Source: Methylophilus sp. 42
GTDB taxonomy: Bacteria; Pseudomonadota; Gammaproteobacteria; Burkholderiales; Methylophilaceae
Reading direction: 5' to 3'
Length of the DNA: 64,000 nt
Assembly (NCBI RefSeq): GCF_000384155.1
Contig: NZ_KB913031.1
Location: 1,929,092 to 1,993,091, forward strand
Positions 16,456-27,498 of the stretch are shown here, in pieces (positions within the stretch are counted from its first letter, which is position 1; the number at the start of each line of letters is the position of its first letter). The translations under genes and the position numbers were made by a program. Below the pieces are notes generated by a model, which was given only the letters and a program-made list of their open reading frames with translations, did not search any database and was not told the DNA's origin.

Positions 16456-17994
16456 TTAGCTCTCTGCACGCATGTGTGGGAACAGAATCACATCACGTAT
16501 GCTCGGGCTATCGGTAATCAGCATCACCAGGCGGTCAATGCCAATGCCGCAACCACCGGTCGGCGGCATGCCATATTCCAAAGCACGGATAAAGTCTGCA
16601 TCGTAGTACATAGCTTCCTGGTCACCTGCCTCTTTGGCTTTCATTTGCGCATGGAAGCGCGCTGCCTGGTCTTCAGCATCGTTTAACTCGCTAAAGCCAT
16701 TGGCCATTTCGCGGCCAGTGATAAACAGCTCAAACCGTTCGGTGATTTCAGGCTGCTTATCTGAAGCGCGTGCCAAAGGTGAAACTTCCACCGGGTAATC
16801 GATAATATAAGTAGGCTGCCACAGTTGGCTTTCTGCTGTTTCTTCAAACAGGGATAACTGCAATGAGCCCAGGCCTGCGTGAGCAAATGGTTTCACGCCA
16901 AACTTCAATAACTCCTGACGGATAAAGTCAGCATCATTGAGTTGCGCCAGCGTATATTGCGGCGCATATTTCTGGATCGCGCCCACAATGGTCAAACGCT
17001 CAAACGGCTTGCTTAAATCCACTTCTTTGCCAGCGTAGCTCAACACCGCAGTGCCGTTCGCGGCAATCGCTGCGGCACGGATACATTGCTCGGTAAAGTC
17101 CATCAGCCATTGATAGTCTGTGTAAGCCGCGTAGAACTCCATCATGGTGAACTCAGGATTATGGCGAACGCTGAGGCCTTCATTACGGAAGTTACGGTTG
17201 ATTTCAAATACACGCTCAAAGCCGCCGACAATCAGGCGCTTCAAATAAAGCTCTGGCGCAATGCGCATAAACATCTGCATATCTAATGCATTGTGATGCG
17301 TAACAAATGGTTTGGCTGACGCACCACCAGGAATTGGGTGCAACATAGGAGTTTCTACTTCGAGAAACTCGTTGTCATTCATAAACTGACGAATCGCCGC
17401 CACCACTTTTGAGCGTGCCTTAAACGTGGCGCGTGTTTCTTCAGACGTGATCAAATCAACATAACGCTGACGATATTTGATTTCCTGATCTTGCAAACCA
17501 TGAAATTTTTCCGGCAATGGGCGCAGTGACTTGGTGAGTAAACGCAACTCGGTGACATGTACAGAAAGCTCGCCAGTGCGGGTTTTAAACAAACGCCCGC
17601 GCGCACCCAGAATGTCGCCCATGTCCCAGTGCTTAAAGCTCTCGTAGAGGTCTTCACCAATTTCATCACGTGCGACATACAATTGAATACGCGCGGTGCT
17701 GTCCTGAATCGTTGCAAAACTGGCTTTGCCCATCACACGTTTCAGCATCATGCGACCAGCAACCACAACGACGATCTCTTGCGGATCCAGCGTTTCTTTC
17801 TCGCTGGCAGCATACGTCTCTTGCAAAACAGCCGCTTTATGCTCAGGCTTAAAGTCGTTAGGAAAAGTAGCCACTTGTGCTGATTGCGCTTGTTCGCGCA
17901 GCAAGCGCAACTTTTCGCGACGCTCTGCAATCACGTGGTTCTCATCAACGACTGACTCTGTCGCGCTGTCTGGGTTGGAGTGTTGTGCTGTCAT
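16456..17994 (-). CDS. lysS: Lysyl-tRNA synthetase, class II
   Basis: A 512-residue enzyme charging tRNA-Lys. It has an N-terminal OB-fold anticodon-binding domain (about 70-170, [23 protein letters not shown]) and a class II catalytic domain with motif 2 ([20 protein letters not shown]) and motif 3 ([14 protein letters not shown]). The length fits bacterial LysS. The start MTAQHSNPD at 17994 is chosen by family length; an extension to 18087 would overlap the histidine kinase gene. The start has only a weak RBS. It is transcribed in the same direction as the two-component system upstream, with a 52-nt gap, so partial read-through is possible. Confidence 0.96.
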   Translation of the reverse strand: MTAQHSNPDSATESVVDENHVIAERREKLRLLREQAQSAQVATFPNDFKPEHKAAVLQETYAASEKETLDPQEIVVVVAGRMMLKRVMGKASFATIQDSTARIQLYVARDEIGEDLYESFKHWDMGDILGARGRLFKTRTGELSVHVTELRLLTKSLRPLPEKFHGLQDQEIKYRQRYVDLITSEETRATFKARSKVVAAIRQFMNDNEFLEVETPMLHPIPGGASAKPFVTHHNALDMQMFMRIAPELYLKRLIVGGFERVFEINRNFRNEGLSVRHNPEFTMMEFYAAYTDYQWLMDFTEQCIRAAAIAANGTAVLSYAGKEVDLSKPFERLTIVGAIQKYAPQYTLAQLNDADFIRQELLKFGVKPFAHAGLGSLQLSLFEETAESQLWQPTYIIDYPVEVSPLARASDKQPEITERFELFITGREMANGFSELNDAEDQAARFHAQMKAKEAGDQEAMYYDADFIRALEYGMPPTGGCGIGIDRLVMLITDSPSIRDVILFPHMRAES

Positions 17995-18046
17995 AAAGTA
18001 TCCGGCAATCTTCTGCGTTATTCGTAAACCCGCTATTTTAGCATTG

Positions 18047-19210
18047 TTACATCCAATTTTTGGACTCTTGATCGCTAGGTGCCTCATGCTTTTCAGGCAA
18101 ATGGATACGTATCATAAAACCATGCGGATTAAGATTGGTTGCGTTGACAAAACCACCATGCGCCTCAACGATATGCTTGGTCATCGCCAGGCCAATGCCA
18201 TGCCCATCCACTTGCGATGCGCGACGACCGCGTACAAATGGCCTGAAAATCTGCTCCAGCTCCTGCGGTTCCACGCCCTGGCCTTGATCCTGCACTTCCA
18301 GAATCACCTCTCCCGTGCGTGCGCTGTGTTGCAATTCAATCGCCACCACGCCATTCTCCGGACCATATTTCACGGCATTGCGGATCACATTATCGATCGC
18401 ACGCTGCAGCAACTCCAGCTGGCCATCCACCACTACAGCATCTTCTGGCATCTCGAGATGCAGCTTGGCTTCATGCTTCTCAAATAGCACATCGCCCACA
18501 ATACCGGTCAATAGCCCTTTTAAATCCACCTCAGTTTTTTGCAGCTTTTGCATGCCGGATTCAAAACGAAAGATTTCCAGTAACTCAGAAATCATGCGCT
18601 CCATGCGCACAGCTTCCAGCTCCACGCGCTGTAAAGAGCTTTGCATTTTTTTGGGATTCTGCATCACCAGGCCTACCGACATTTGTATCCTGGCGAGAGG
18701 CGAGCGTAACTCATGGGAAACATGGTGCAGCATTTTGGACTGGCTTTTGATCATATTATTGAGGCGCAATGCCATCAAATCAAACGCTTCACCAAGCTCA
18801 GCAAACTCATCGTGGCTGGCCTTGATTTTAGGGCTGACCCTGACTAGCAGATCGCCTTCTGCGGCACTCTTTAAATGCTCAAGCAACAACTTGATGGGAT
18901 GCGAAATAGACCAGGCCAGGACGCCGGCAAAAATCGTGCTGGAGATAAGGCTGTATATCAAAACAGAGAAAGGCAAACTAAAGAGTTGCCTCTCAGTCCA
19001 GCGCTGGTCGGTCTTGGCGGAGAGTGGTTCAGCCTTTAACGCGTTTGGCGTTGTCTCACAGCTGCTTCCAGACGAACAAATGTGTGAGACTTCATGATGC
19101 TCAGGTGTTTGTTGATGGGCCTGCCACTCGATAATATTACCAACGATAAGATCGGTGGAGACGAGCGCCAGAAAAAATGCTAAAAATAACTTCCAGAACA
19201 GGCGCCCCAT
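18047..19210 (-). CDS. Sensor histidine kinase, CpxA/RstB-like
   Basis: A 387-residue inner-membrane sensor. TM1 is at about 5-25, a short periplasmic loop at 26-78, TM2 at about 79-101, then HAMP, DHp with the phospho-accepting His166 in [10 protein letters not shown], and a HATPase domain (N box [12 protein letters not shown]1 DQGQGV, G2 GHGIGLAM). The periplasmic loop is small but has an unusual cluster: His38, His39, His43, Cys45 and Cys51 ([14 protein letters not shown]). This could bind a metal or form a redox-sensitive disulfide. It lies 19 nt downstream of its cognate regulator on the same strand. A GAGGG precedes the ATG. The stimulus is unknown. Confidence 0.93.
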   Translation of the reverse strand: MGRLFWKLFLAFFLALVSTDLIVGNIIEWQAHQQTPEHHEVSHICSSGSSCETTPNALKAEPLSAKTDQRWTERQLFSLPFSVLIYSLISSTIFAGVLAWSISHPIKLLLEHLKSAAEGDLLVRVSPKIKASHDEFAELGEAFDLMALRLNNMIKSQSKMLHHVSHELRSPLARIQMSVGLVMQNPKKMQSSLQRVELEAVRMERMISELLEIFRFESGMQKLQKTEVDLKGLLTGIVGDVLFEKHEAKLHLEMPEDAVVVDGQLELLQRAIDNVIRNAVKYGPENGVVAIELQHSARTGEVILEVQDQGQGVEPQELEQIFRPFVRGRRASQVDGHGIGLAMTKHIVEAHGGFVNATNLNPHGFMIRIHLPEKHEAPSDQESKNWM

Positions 19211-19229
19211 AACCCTCGCATTAAATCAC

Positions 19230-19910
19230 TTACTCTCTAACAAGTTGATATCCAACGCGGTAAATGGTTTGTATCACATTCACACCGCCAGATACTTCTG
19301 ATATTTTTTGACGGATACTGCTCAAATGCACGTCAATACTACGGTCATACTTCACTAACGGACGTCCCAGTGCCTTAATGGACAAATCTTCTTTGCTGAC
19401 GATAGTACCTGCATGTTTAGCCAGAATTTCAATCAGGCTAAATTCGGTGCTGGTAAACACAATCGGCTTATCCACCCAAAACACTTTTCTACGTTCACTG
19501 GAAACCACCAGTTGGCCAACCACGATATCGTTGCCTTTTGGCGTGTCACTGGTGTGACGGCGCAAAATCGCACGAATTCTGGCAACCAACTCTCTTGGCA
19601 GACAAGGTTTCTGCACGTAGTCATCCGCGCCGCCTTCCAAACCTTCAATGCGGCCCTCGTTGTCGTCTTTAGCCGTGAGCATCAGCACAGGAATATCAGA
19701 ATGTTGTCTGACATTCCGTAACGTCTGCAATCCGTCCTGACCTGGCATCATTACATCAAGAATCACCAAGTCGAATTTACCGGCAAGCACGTATTGCTCA
19801 CCCGTCAATCCATCATGCGCAGTCGTCACCGCAAAGCCCTCTTGCGTCAGAAACTCCTTCAGCATATTGGCTAATTCAACATCATCGTCAATCAACAGCA
19901 GCTTGCTCAT
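19230..19910 (-). CDS. OmpR-family response regulator
   Basis: A 226-residue DNA-binding regulator: receiver domain (1-120) with acidic pocket DDD (8-10), phospho-acceptor Asp52 in LVILDVMMPG, Thr of MLTAKD and Lys of VQKPC, then a winged-helix output domain ending VIQTIYRVGYQLVRE. It is the first gene of the two-component operon with the kinase at 18047-19210. AAGGAC lies 5 nt before the ATG. The closest family look is CpxR/RstA. Targets are not evident from the window. Confidence 0.95.
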   Translation of the reverse strand: MSKLLLIDDDVELANMLKEFLTQEGFAVTTAHDGLTGEQYVLAGKFDLVILDVMMPGQDGLQTLRNVRQHSDIPVLMLTAKDDNEGRIEGLEGGADDYVQKPCLPRELVARIRAILRRHTSDTPKGNDIVVGQLVVSSERRKVFWVDKPIVFTSTEFSLIEILAKHAGTIVSKEDLSIKALGRPLVKYDRSIDVHLSSIRQKISEVSGGVNVIQTIYRVGYQLVRE

Positions 19911-20087
19911 TTATGTCCTTTTTTAAAAGATAACACAAGGCTTATCCTAATATTTAGCCTCGGAATATTATGAACAATTAAATTGATTAACAAGCGTAAA
20001 TGGCCTAACTTTACCCAAGTTTTCAAACTGTATCAAAAATGTTAAACAATTTTAAATTATACATTAAAGTTTTATGATGCTAAACGG

Positions 20088-20660
20088 CTAATCAGCCGTA
20101 AATGCCTCACACAACTGACTCAGCAATTGCCCAAACAGTGGCAATACATCTTCCGCGCTATGCGGGCTGTCATCATCGGTGGTCGCAATCATATAACTAA
20201 TGGTCACTTTATCCAGATTTTCACGGTATTCCTGCCAATGCTCAGACTCTGCTTCGGCAATCAGTTTAAATTTATGAAAACCGGATTCAATAATCTCGGC
20301 CAGCATTTCTGGCGCAAGCCCGTCAAACAAGGTTTTACCGATTGTAATTTGTGCCCTATCGTAGTCGGGCTGCAGCCCTTCCTGCGTCAGCGGCATAAAC
20401 AAGAAGGCGTAGACCATCAAGCCAAAGCATTGATACACGCCTAGCATGTCAAAATCATTTTGCAATTCTTCTGCCGGGTGGCGATCCGCAGACTGAATCG
20501 CTTTAAAAGTTAAAAAACTCGCCAGATAATGCACCGAGTCTTCGACATCCCCATTGGCAAAAGCGGCCACGGCTTGCGCCTCTGACTGGCCCCCAGCATG
20601 CGTCTGCGCCTGACACAGCTGATGCATGAATCTCAAACGCTCTTCATAAGTCATTTCCAT
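20088..20660 (-). CDS. Conserved hypothetical protein, soluble
   Basis: A 190-residue acidic, mostly helical protein that I do not recognise. There is no signal peptide and no clear membrane segment, though GLMVYAFLFMPL (about 80-92) is hydrophobic. AAAGGGA precedes the ATG at 20660 with proper spacing. It follows the ABC-F gene on the same strand with a 27-nt gap, so the two probably form an operon, and a role around translation is only guilt by association. It stands apart from the two-component operon (177 bp of A/T-rich sequence). Confidence 0.7.
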   Translation of the reverse strand: MEMTYEERLRFMHQLCQAQTHAGGQSEAQAVAAFANGDVEDSVHYLASFLTFKAIQSADRHPAEELQNDFDMLGVYQCFGLMVYAFLFMPLTQEGLQPDYDRAQITIGKTLFDGLAPEMLAEIIESGFHKFKLIAEAESEHWQEYRENLDKVTISYMIATTDDDSPHSAEDVLPLFGQLLSQLCEAFTAD

Positions 20661-20687
20661 GATGATCCCTTTATTAATATCGTCGTG

Positions 20688-22589
20688 TTACTCAATCTCA
20701 GGCAGCGCTTCCAGTTTTTCCTGCACATCCAGCCACTGCTCCTCGATCGAATCGAGTTGTTTTTGATGCTCACCTTGCGCAATCAATAAGGCCTGCAATG
20801 TTTCGCGTTGCTCGACATCGTAAATCGCGCTATCAGCCAGGCGTTGTTCAACGTCCTGCTTTTCTTGCGTGAGCTTGGTCAATTGGGTTTCCAGCGCAGC
20901 CAGCGTTTTGAGCAAAGGCCTGCGCTCTACCAGGCGTGCCTGCCTGTCAGCTTTTTGCTGATGATAACTATTTTGCTTGACTGCCGCAGGTCGGCTCGCG
21001 GCGACTTCTGCTTGCGCTGTCTTCAGCAAAGATACTTTGTAATCTTCCAGGTCGCCATCAAACACACTGGCCTGACCATCAGCCACCAACACAAATTTTT
21101 CGCAACAAGTGGCAAGCAGCGTGCGATCGTGCGACACCATCACCATGCCGCCCTCATACGCCTGCAAAGCCATGGATAAAGCATGCCGCATTTCAATATC
21201 CAGATGGTTGGTCGGCTCATCCAGCAAAATCAGGTTAGGCCGCTGCCAGATCAGCATGGCCAATGCCAGGCGTGATTTTTCGCCACCAGAAAATGGTCCG
21301 CAAGCTGCTTTGGCCATTTCACCCCTGAAATCAAAACCGCCTAAAAAATCTAATAACTCCTGCTCTCTCGCAGTGGCATCCAACCGCTGCAAATGTTGCA
21401 ACGGTGAGTCGCTGGCAACCAGTTGTTCAAGCTGGTGCTGGGCAAAATAGCCTATACGCAAATCCTTGCCTTCCACCCGTTCGCCCGATAATAAAGTTGC
21501 TGACTGTGCCAGCGCTTTAATCAAGGTGGATTTACCGGCACCATTTTTACCCAGCAAGCCAATACGTTCGCCAGGACGAATCGCCAGATGCTCAAGTTTC
21601 ACCAGGGTTTGCCCTGCATAGCCCAGTGCGACCCGATTCATCACCAATAAGGGATCCGGCGCTGAACCCAGGTCACGAAAACTGAAACTGAAGGGAGAGT
21701 CTACGTGCGCGGCGCTGATGCGCTCCATGCGCTCAAGCGCCTTGATACGGCTTTGCGCCTGGCGTGCCTTGGTCGCCTGCGCGCGAAAACGATCAATGTA
21801 TTTCTGCAAATGTGCCATTTGCTGCTGTTGCTTTTGGTAACTGGCTTGTTGCAATGTCAGTTTTTCAGCCCGCTGGCGCTCAAAATCGCTATAGCCGCCA
21901 CGATATAAAGTGAGCTGCTGTTGTTCGATATGCAGGATATGATTGACAGTATTATCGAGGAATTCCCTATCATGCGAAATGAGCAGCAAGGTACCACGAT
22001 AAGCGCTCAGCCAGCCCTCCAGCCAGATCACGGCTTCAATATCCAGGTGATTGGTCGGCTCATCCAGCAGTAATAAATCCGAACGGCACATGAGCGCGCG
22101 TGCCAGGTTGAGGCGCATGCGCCAGCCACCTGAAAAATCGCTGACCGGGCGGCTCAATTGTGATTGAGAAAATCCCAGGCCAGCCAATAAAGCGCTGGCC
22201 CTGGCTTCTGCGCTATAGCCGTCAATATCCGCCAATCGCTGATGCCACTCGGCGACATGTAACGGGTCATGGCTTTCGCCAGCGTCGGCTTGCGCAAGCT
22301 TTACTTGCAAAGTGCGCAGCTCTTCATCACCATCCAGGGTATATTCGAGTGCAGATTGCGTTAGCGCAGGCGTTTCCTGTGCCACATGTGCAATCACCCA
22401 TTGTGGCGGCATCAGCAACTCACCTACATCTGCCGTGAGCTCACCACGCAGCAAGGCAAACAAGGTCGACTTACCCGCACCATTGGCACCGGTAAGGCCG
22501 ACGCGATGCCCCGGATGCAACTGAAAACTGGCCGCTTCGACCAGCGTTTTACCTGCTCTGGAAAAAGTCAGTTGTTTAAACTGAATCAC
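20688..22589 (-). CDS. ABC-F ATPase, YheS-like
   Basis: A 633-residue soluble protein with two ABC ATPase domains and no membrane segment, typical of ABC-F factors acting on the ribosome. Domain 1: Walker A GANGAGKST, signature FSGGWRMRLNLARAL, Walker B LLLLDEPTNHLD. A P-site tRNA-interaction linker (about 235-310, Gln/Lys/Arg-rich) follows. Domain 2: GKNGAGKST, FSGGEKSRLALAML, LILLDEPTNHLD. The C-terminal ~100 residues are a coiled coil (LAALETQLTKLTQEKQDVEQRL), as in YheS/Uup. No ATG is available: the family consensus MI-Q-F suggests GTG at 22589; TTG at 22595 is the alternative. The closest named relative is YheS; I do not assign a symbol. Confidence 0.92.
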   Translation of the reverse strand: MIQFKQLTFSRAGKTLVEAASFQLHPGHRVGLTGANGAGKSTLFALLRGELTADVGELLMPPQWVIAHVAQETPALTQSALEYTLDGDEELRTLQVKLAQADAGESHDPLHVAEWHQRLADIDGYSAEARASALLAGLGFSQSQLSRPVSDFSGGWRMRLNLARALMCRSDLLLLDEPTNHLDIEAVIWLEGWLSAYRGTLLLISHDREFLDNTVNHILHIEQQQLTLYRGGYSDFERQRAEKLTLQQASYQKQQQQMAHLQKYIDRFRAQATKARQAQSRIKALERMERISAAHVDSPFSFSFRDLGSAPDPLLVMNRVALGYAGQTLVKLEHLAIRPGERIGLLGKNGAGKSTLIKALAQSATLLSGERVEGKDLRIGYFAQHQLEQLVASDSPLQHLQRLDATAREQELLDFLGGFDFRGEMAKAACGPFSGGEKSRLALAMLIWQRPNLILLDEPTNHLDIEMRHALSMALQAYEGGMVMVSHDRTLLATCCEKFVLVADGQASVFDGDLEDYKVSLLKTAQAEVAASRPAAVKQNSYHQQKADRQARLVERRPLLKTLAALETQLTKLTQEKQDVEQRLADSAIYDVEQRETLQALLIAQGEHQKQLDSIEEQWLDVQEKLEALPEIE

Positions 22590-22767
22590 TGACAATCACT
22601 TTCATTTAAAAACGAAATTGCAAAAGAGTGGCATTTTAAACGAATCATTCATGCTCATGCTGAATAATTCCGCAGTCAACAGGCAGTTCTGCTGCGGCTG
22701 CGCAACTGTTTTCGAGTAAAATGGTCAGTTATCACTAAAACTTCCTCAACCCTTGTTCAACGCCCTT

Positions 22768-25700
22768 ATGCCTCTGCAAAAAATCAAACGCTGGCTGGTT
22801 TCACTCATGATTGTTATTTTTGTCATGCTGGCAGGCATTATTGGCGTCATTCAGTTCTATGTGTTTCCACATATTGATGACTACAGAGGCCGCATCGAAC
22901 AAGCGCTGAGCCAATCGCTCAAACAGCAAGTCACCATCGCCCACATTGGCATTCGCTGGCGCGGCCTGGCACCACAAGTGACACTGGGCAAAGTCACTGT
23001 ATTTGATACTGAGCAGCGTCCTGCGCTTGAATTATCGGAGGTGACTACCCGTTTGTCGTGGAGCAGCCTGGTCTTGCTTTCACCTTCATTGATCAGCCTC
23101 AGGATAGACGCCCCTAATCTGGTGATCAGGCGCACAGCCAATGGTGAGCTGTTTCTCGCAGGCATATCCATGTCTGGGCAAGGCAACCCGGCTTTTGCCA
23201 ACTGGCTGTTGGCGCAACGGCGCATCAAAATCTCTCATGCCACCATCACCTGGCTAGACGAGCAACGCCAGGCACCGCCACTGTTGCTGGAGGATTTGAA
23301 TATTGAAATATTAACGCCAGTCTGGCAGCGCCTGCTGCACCGTCATAGCATCCATATCGACAGCCTGGTCTCAACCGGGACAAAGCAGCGCATCACCCTG
23401 GAATCAGTCGTGGTCGGTCATGATGTGGCCAAACCTGAAGCATGGCATGGCGAAATTTCGCTACGTTTGCCAGAAACCGATTTAGCTGCCTGGAGCCCCT
23501 GGTTAGACCTGCCACTCAAGGTGAATTCCGGCAAAGGCAACCTGACCACCACGCTGGCATTCGACGCGCTGCAATTGCAACGCCTGGCTGCGCAAGTGCA
23601 ACTGAGCGATGTAGCGGTCAAACCCGCCAATGAGCCACAAACCTTTGTCGCCAAAACCGTGGCTGGCGAGTTGCGCTGGCAACGTGTTGAGCAACGCTTT
23701 ATGGTCACGCTCAAGCACTTTTCTGCCAACGTCCAGCCTGGTTTGGTGCTAGAGGATAGCAATGGTGAATTGCAATGGGACGACAAAGGCCATGAAGGCA
23801 CAATCACGGTTAAAAAATTCAGCCTGACCCAAGGCAATTTATTTGCGCAATGGTTACCGCCTGACTCAAAAATAGCAACATACCTGGAAAATATGGCGCC
23901 CGCAGGCAATGCCTCTCAAATCAAAGCGCGCTGGCTATATCAACAAGATCAGTGGCGTGATTATGCCGTCGAGGCCAACTTCAATGCGCTGCACACGCAA
24001 GCTTATGCCGGCATTCCTGGTCTGGATAACTGGTCTGGGCAATTATCACTACACCCCAATGCAGGCAGCGTGGAACTCGATACCAGCAAGGCTAATATTG
24101 AGCTGGCTGGCCTGCTACGCTGGCCATTACCCATAGACCGTTTGCAGGGTGAAGTGGAGTGGAGTCATAACGGCCAGAAAACCTTGATCAGCACCCGCAA
24201 CCTGCAGTTTAGCAACCCTCACCTGGCCTTGCGCACCAATATGGAATACCAGTTAGGCGCAGCAGGCGGGGACACCATACAACTACAAAGCCAAATCGAG
24301 CGTGGCGATGCAAAGTTTGCGCCGTTTTACTACCCATTGATTCTGGGTGAAACGACCTTGCACTGGCTGGATAGCTCAATTCTCGGTGGCCAAATCCGGC
24401 GTGGTGAAGTAATCGTCAAAGGCCGGGTCAGTGATTTTCCTTACGTCAACCAAGCGCAGCAATCTGATCCGTCCCTGGGCCTGTTCCGTGTGACTGCTCA
24501 AGTAGACCGCGCCAGCCTGGAATATGGCACCGACTGGCCAGTGATCCAAAATATCGACGCCTTTCTCAAGTTTGAGGGCAAGCGCATGGATATCGCCGTT
24601 AAAAACGGCAGCACGGTCGGCCAGCACATTACGCAAGCACAGGTCGAAATTCCGCTACTGGATGCCGACTGGCCGATGCTCAACGTCAAAGCGGCAGCCA
24701 CCGGCACCGTCGAGCAAGGCGTGAAGTTCGTCAACACCAGCCCGGTAAGACAAGTCACTATGGGCTTTACCGACTTTTTGAAAACCACAGGCAATGCAGA
24801 ACTTAAACTGGCATTGCAAGTGCCCCTCAACGATGTCGACGCCAGCCAGTTTCAAGGCGACTACAACATAAAAAATGGGCATATTGCCGCCAATCCGCAA
24901 ATTGCCATGCCGGAAATGAGCAATATCAATGGCCATTTAAAATTCAACGAAAAAGGCCTGCAAGCGCAAGGTATACAGCTATCGATGTTTGATAATCCTG
25001 CCAGCGTCAGCCTGAGTACCCGATCTGATAAATCTGTGATTATTCAGGGCAGTGGCCGCATCACCGATGCTGCGCTCAAAAAACTGGATAACAACTCGAT
25101 TACCCGCGCTTTGCACGGCACGACGGACTGGAAAAGCAATCTGTTGATCCAGGCGCCTAATATCCGGCTGGATATCCGCTCACAGTTGATCGGCATGGCG
25201 ATTGACCTGCCAGAACCCGCAAAGAAAAGCGTAGAAACACCCGCCAGCCTGACGATACGTTTCCGTCAGGAAAGCAACCAACCAGACAAAATCGCTATTC
25301 ATTACAACGACTGGATTCATGCCAACTTTTTGCGTAATGCGAATAGCCCAGCCGCTGTCAGCGCCGGTGAAATTGCGATCAATACACCGCCTCGTTTACC
25401 AACCGGAGATGGCATTAATTTACGCGCAGACTTTCAAAAGCTTAACGTGGATGAGTGGTTAGCCTATCTCAACCAGGGTAGTGGCAACCAGACTGCGGAA
25501 TCCTCCTCACTGGCATTGAATCAAATAGAACTGACTGCGGGCACCCTGCATGTGTTTGACCGCAACCTGCATCAAATCAAGCTGAATATTGCACCAGACA
25601 ATGATCGACTCAAACTGGCGATACAAAGCCAGGAACTGGCAGGCGATGCAGACTGGATTTCAGGGAAACCCAGCAAACTGGTGGCTAAACTAAACTATCT

Positions 25701-26610
25701 GCGTATTCCGCGCAGCATGGACACCGATAACAACACCAATCCGGCAGAAGTGCGGCGCCTGGACATGACTTACCCTGAACTGGACATCACCGCACAAGAT
25801 TTTCAGTTTGGCGACAAACAATTGGGCAGCTTGGATTTAAAAGCCTATAACAGCGGTGAAAGCTGGGTCATACAGCGCATGAACATCAGCAACAGCGATA
25901 GCCAGCTCTCAGCCGACGGCACCTGGCGTAACTCGGTACGCAGCCCGCAAACCATGCTCAAATTCAACCTGACTTCAAGCAATCTGGGCAAAACCCTGCA
26001 ACGTTTTCAACCAGGTGGCGAAATGGTGAAAGGCGGCACCGGCAATATGAATGGTCAGCTGGGCTGGCCAGGCAGTCCGCATGAGTTCGCGGTGGAAAGA
26101 CTGGATGGTAACTTCACCATGCAACTGGAAAAAGGCCAGATCTTGAAAGTACAGCCAGGCGTTGGACGCCTGCTGGGCTTATTGAGCTTGCAAAGCTTGC
26201 CACGTCGTTTAACACTAGACTTCCGTGACCTCTTTAGCGAAGGCTTCGCGTTTGACAAGATCAATTCTACCGCCAATATCAAGGACGGCATTTTGCGTAG
26301 TGATGACTTGTTTATGACCGGCCCGGCCGCCGAAGCAAGAATCAAGGGTGAGACCAATTTAAAAACAGAAACGCAACGCCTGCGGGTGAGAGTCGTGCCT
26401 CACATTAGCGATTCGGTTTCCCTGGCGGCGCTGGCGGGTGGGCCGATTGTCGGCGTGGCTGCGTTTGTCGCACAAAAATTACTCAAGGACCCGCTTAACA
26501 AAATCAGTGCCAGTGAGTATATGATTACAGGCACCTGGGATAATCCGCAAGAGGCAGAGGTTGATAAAAAGGCCCCTGCACCTGCTCAGCCCTTGAAAAC
26601 GCTGCACTAA
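22768..26610 (+). CDS. yhdP: YhdP-family AsmA-like phospholipid transport protein
   Basis: A 1280-residue protein with one N-terminal membrane anchor (about 12-35, SLMIVIFVMLAGIIGVIQFYVF) and a very long periplasmic beta-rich body ending in the AsmA_2/DUF3971-type region (LKVQPGVGRLLGLLSLQSLPRRL, TGPAAEARIKGETNL). Length and layout match YhdP, one of the AsmA-like bridges thought to carry phospholipids from inner to outer membrane. The start at 22768 gives a standard N-terminus; a TTG at 22753 is possible. There is no strong RBS. It is the first gene of a plus-strand run YhdP - nitrilase - TldD, an arrangement common in beta- and gammaproteobacteria. Confidence 0.92.
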   Translation: MPLQKIKRWLVSLMIVIFVMLAGIIGVIQFYVFPHIDDYRGRIEQALSQSLKQQVTIAHIGIRWRGLAPQVTLGKVTVFDTEQRPALELSEVTTRLSWSSLVLLSPSLISLRIDAPNLVIRRTANGELFLAGISMSGQGNPAFANWLLAQRRIKISHATITWLDEQRQAPPLLLEDLNIEILTPVWQRLLHRHSIHIDSLVSTGTKQRITLESVVVGHDVAKPEAWHGEISLRLPETDLAAWSPWLDLPLKVNSGKGNLTTTLAFDALQLQRLAAQVQLSDVAVKPANEPQTFVAKTVAGELRWQRVEQRFMVTLKHFSANVQPGLVLEDSNGELQWDDKGHEGTITVKKFSLTQGNLFAQWLPPDSKIATYLENMAPAGNASQIKARWLYQQDQWRDYAVEANFNALHTQAYAGIPGLDNWSGQLSLHPNAGSVELDTSKANIELAGLLRWPLPIDRLQGEVEWSHNGQKTLISTRNLQFSNPHLALRTNMEYQLGAAGGDTIQLQSQIERGDAKFAPFYYPLILGETTLHWLDSSILGGQIRRGEVIVKGRVSDFPYVNQAQQSDPSLGLFRVTAQVDRASLEYGTDWPVIQNIDAFLKFEGKRMDIAVKNGSTVGQHITQAQVEIPLLDADWPMLNVKAAATGTVEQGVKFVNTSPVRQVTMGFTDFLKTTGNAELKLALQVPLNDVDASQFQGDYNIKNGHIAANPQIAMPEMSNINGHLKFNEKGLQAQGIQLSMFDNPASVSLSTRSDKSVIIQGSGRITDAALKKLDNNSITRALHGTTDWKSNLLIQAPNIRLDIRSQLIGMAIDLPEPAKKSVETPASLTIRFRQESNQPDKIAIHYNDWIHANFLRNANSPAAVSAGEIAINTPPRLPTGDGINLRADFQKLNVDEWLAYLNQGSGNQTAESSSLALNQIELTAGTLHVFDRNLHQIKLNIAPDNDRLKLAIQSQELAGDADWISGKPSKLVAKLNYLRIPRSMDTDNNTNPAEVRRLDMTYPELDITAQDFQFGDKQLGSLDLKAYNSGESWVIQRMNISNSDSQLSADGTWRNSVRSPQTMLKFNLTSSNLGKTLQRFQPGGEMVKGGTGNMNGQLGWPGSPHEFAVERLDGNFTMQLEKGQILKVQPGVGRLLGLLSLQSLPRRLTLDFRDLFSEGFAFDKINSTANIKDGILRSDDLFMTGPAAEARIKGETNLKTETQRLRVRVVPHISDSVSLAALAGGPIVGVAAFVAQKLLKDPLNKISASEYMITGTWDNPQEAEVDKKAPAPAQPLKTLH

Positions 26611-26643
26611 TGACCACATTATTATTTCAACGGAAAACTTGCC

Positions 26644-27498
26644 ATGGCAGAGAAGAAAACTAAAAAACTGAAATCAGCCGCCAATGATGACATTGTCAAA
26701 GTGGCCGCGGTTCAAATGGCGTCCAGCCCTAATGTGGCTGCCAATCTGGTAGAAGCCAAACGCCTGATTGAAATGGCCGCCAAAGCCGGTGCCAAGCTGG
26801 TCGTGCTGCCAGAGTATTTTTGCATCATGGGCCTCAAAGATTTCGACAAAGTTACTATCCGCGAAAAGCCGGATGATGGCCCGATTCAGCAGTTTTTGAG
26901 CAAAACAGCCAAGGCCTTTAAACTCTGGATTGTTGCAGGCAGTGTGCCACTCGAAAGCAATTATGCCAACAAGGTGCGTAACAGTTGCCTGGTCTACAAC
27001 GACAAAGGCGAGCAAGTCGCGCGCTATGACAAAATCCACTTGTTCGGTTTGGACATGGGCACCGAACATTACCATGAAGAAAACACCATAGAGCCAGGCG
27101 ATACCGTAGTAACGGTGGACACGCCGTTTGGCCGCATCGGCCTCTCTATTTGCTACGATTTGCGCTTCCCGGAGCTGTTCCGTGCCATGGGCGACGTTGA
27201 CATGATCGTGGTGCCATCCGCTTTTACCGAAACCACAGGCAAAGCGCATTGGGAAACCCTGGTGCGTGCACGTGCGGTAGAAAACCTCAGTTATGTGATT
27301 GCTTCAGCCCAGGGCGGCTACCATTTGTCTGGCCGCGAAACACACGGCAACAGCATGATTGTAGACCCGTGGGGCGTGGTGCTGGACCGCCTGCCACGTG
27401 GCTCTGGCATTGTGGTGGCCAACGTCAACCGCAACTATATTAAAAACCTGCGCCAGAGCTTGCCTGCGCTCAAACACAAAACCATTAAGGCGATTTAA
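26644..27498 (+). CDS. Carbon-nitrogen hydrolase, Nit1/omega-amidase-like
   Basis: A 284-residue nitrilase-superfamily amidase. The catalytic triad is visible: Glu57 (VVLPEYF), Lys130 (RYDKIHLFG) and Cys170 ([14 protein letters not shown]). The C-terminal part contains [19 protein letters not shown], typical of the Nit1/deaminated-glutathione amidase group, which repairs or hydrolyses small amides in the cytosol. It lies 33 nt after yhdP and upstream of tldD; that order is conserved in many proteobacteria. The N-terminus carries a short Lys-rich leader (KKTKKLK). Confidence 0.93.
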   Translation: MAEKKTKKLKSAANDDIVKVAAVQMASSPNVAANLVEAKRLIEMAAKAGAKLVVLPEYFCIMGLKDFDKVTIREKPDDGPIQQFLSKTAKAFKLWIVAGSVPLESNYANKVRNSCLVYNDKGEQVARYDKIHLFGLDMGTEHYHEENTIEPGDTVVTVDTPFGRIGLSICYDLRFPELFRAMGDVDMIVVPSAFTETTGKAHWETLVRARAVENLSYVIASAQGGYHLSGRETHGNSMIVDPWGVVLDRLPRGSGIVVANVNRNYIKNLRQSLPALKHKTIKAI

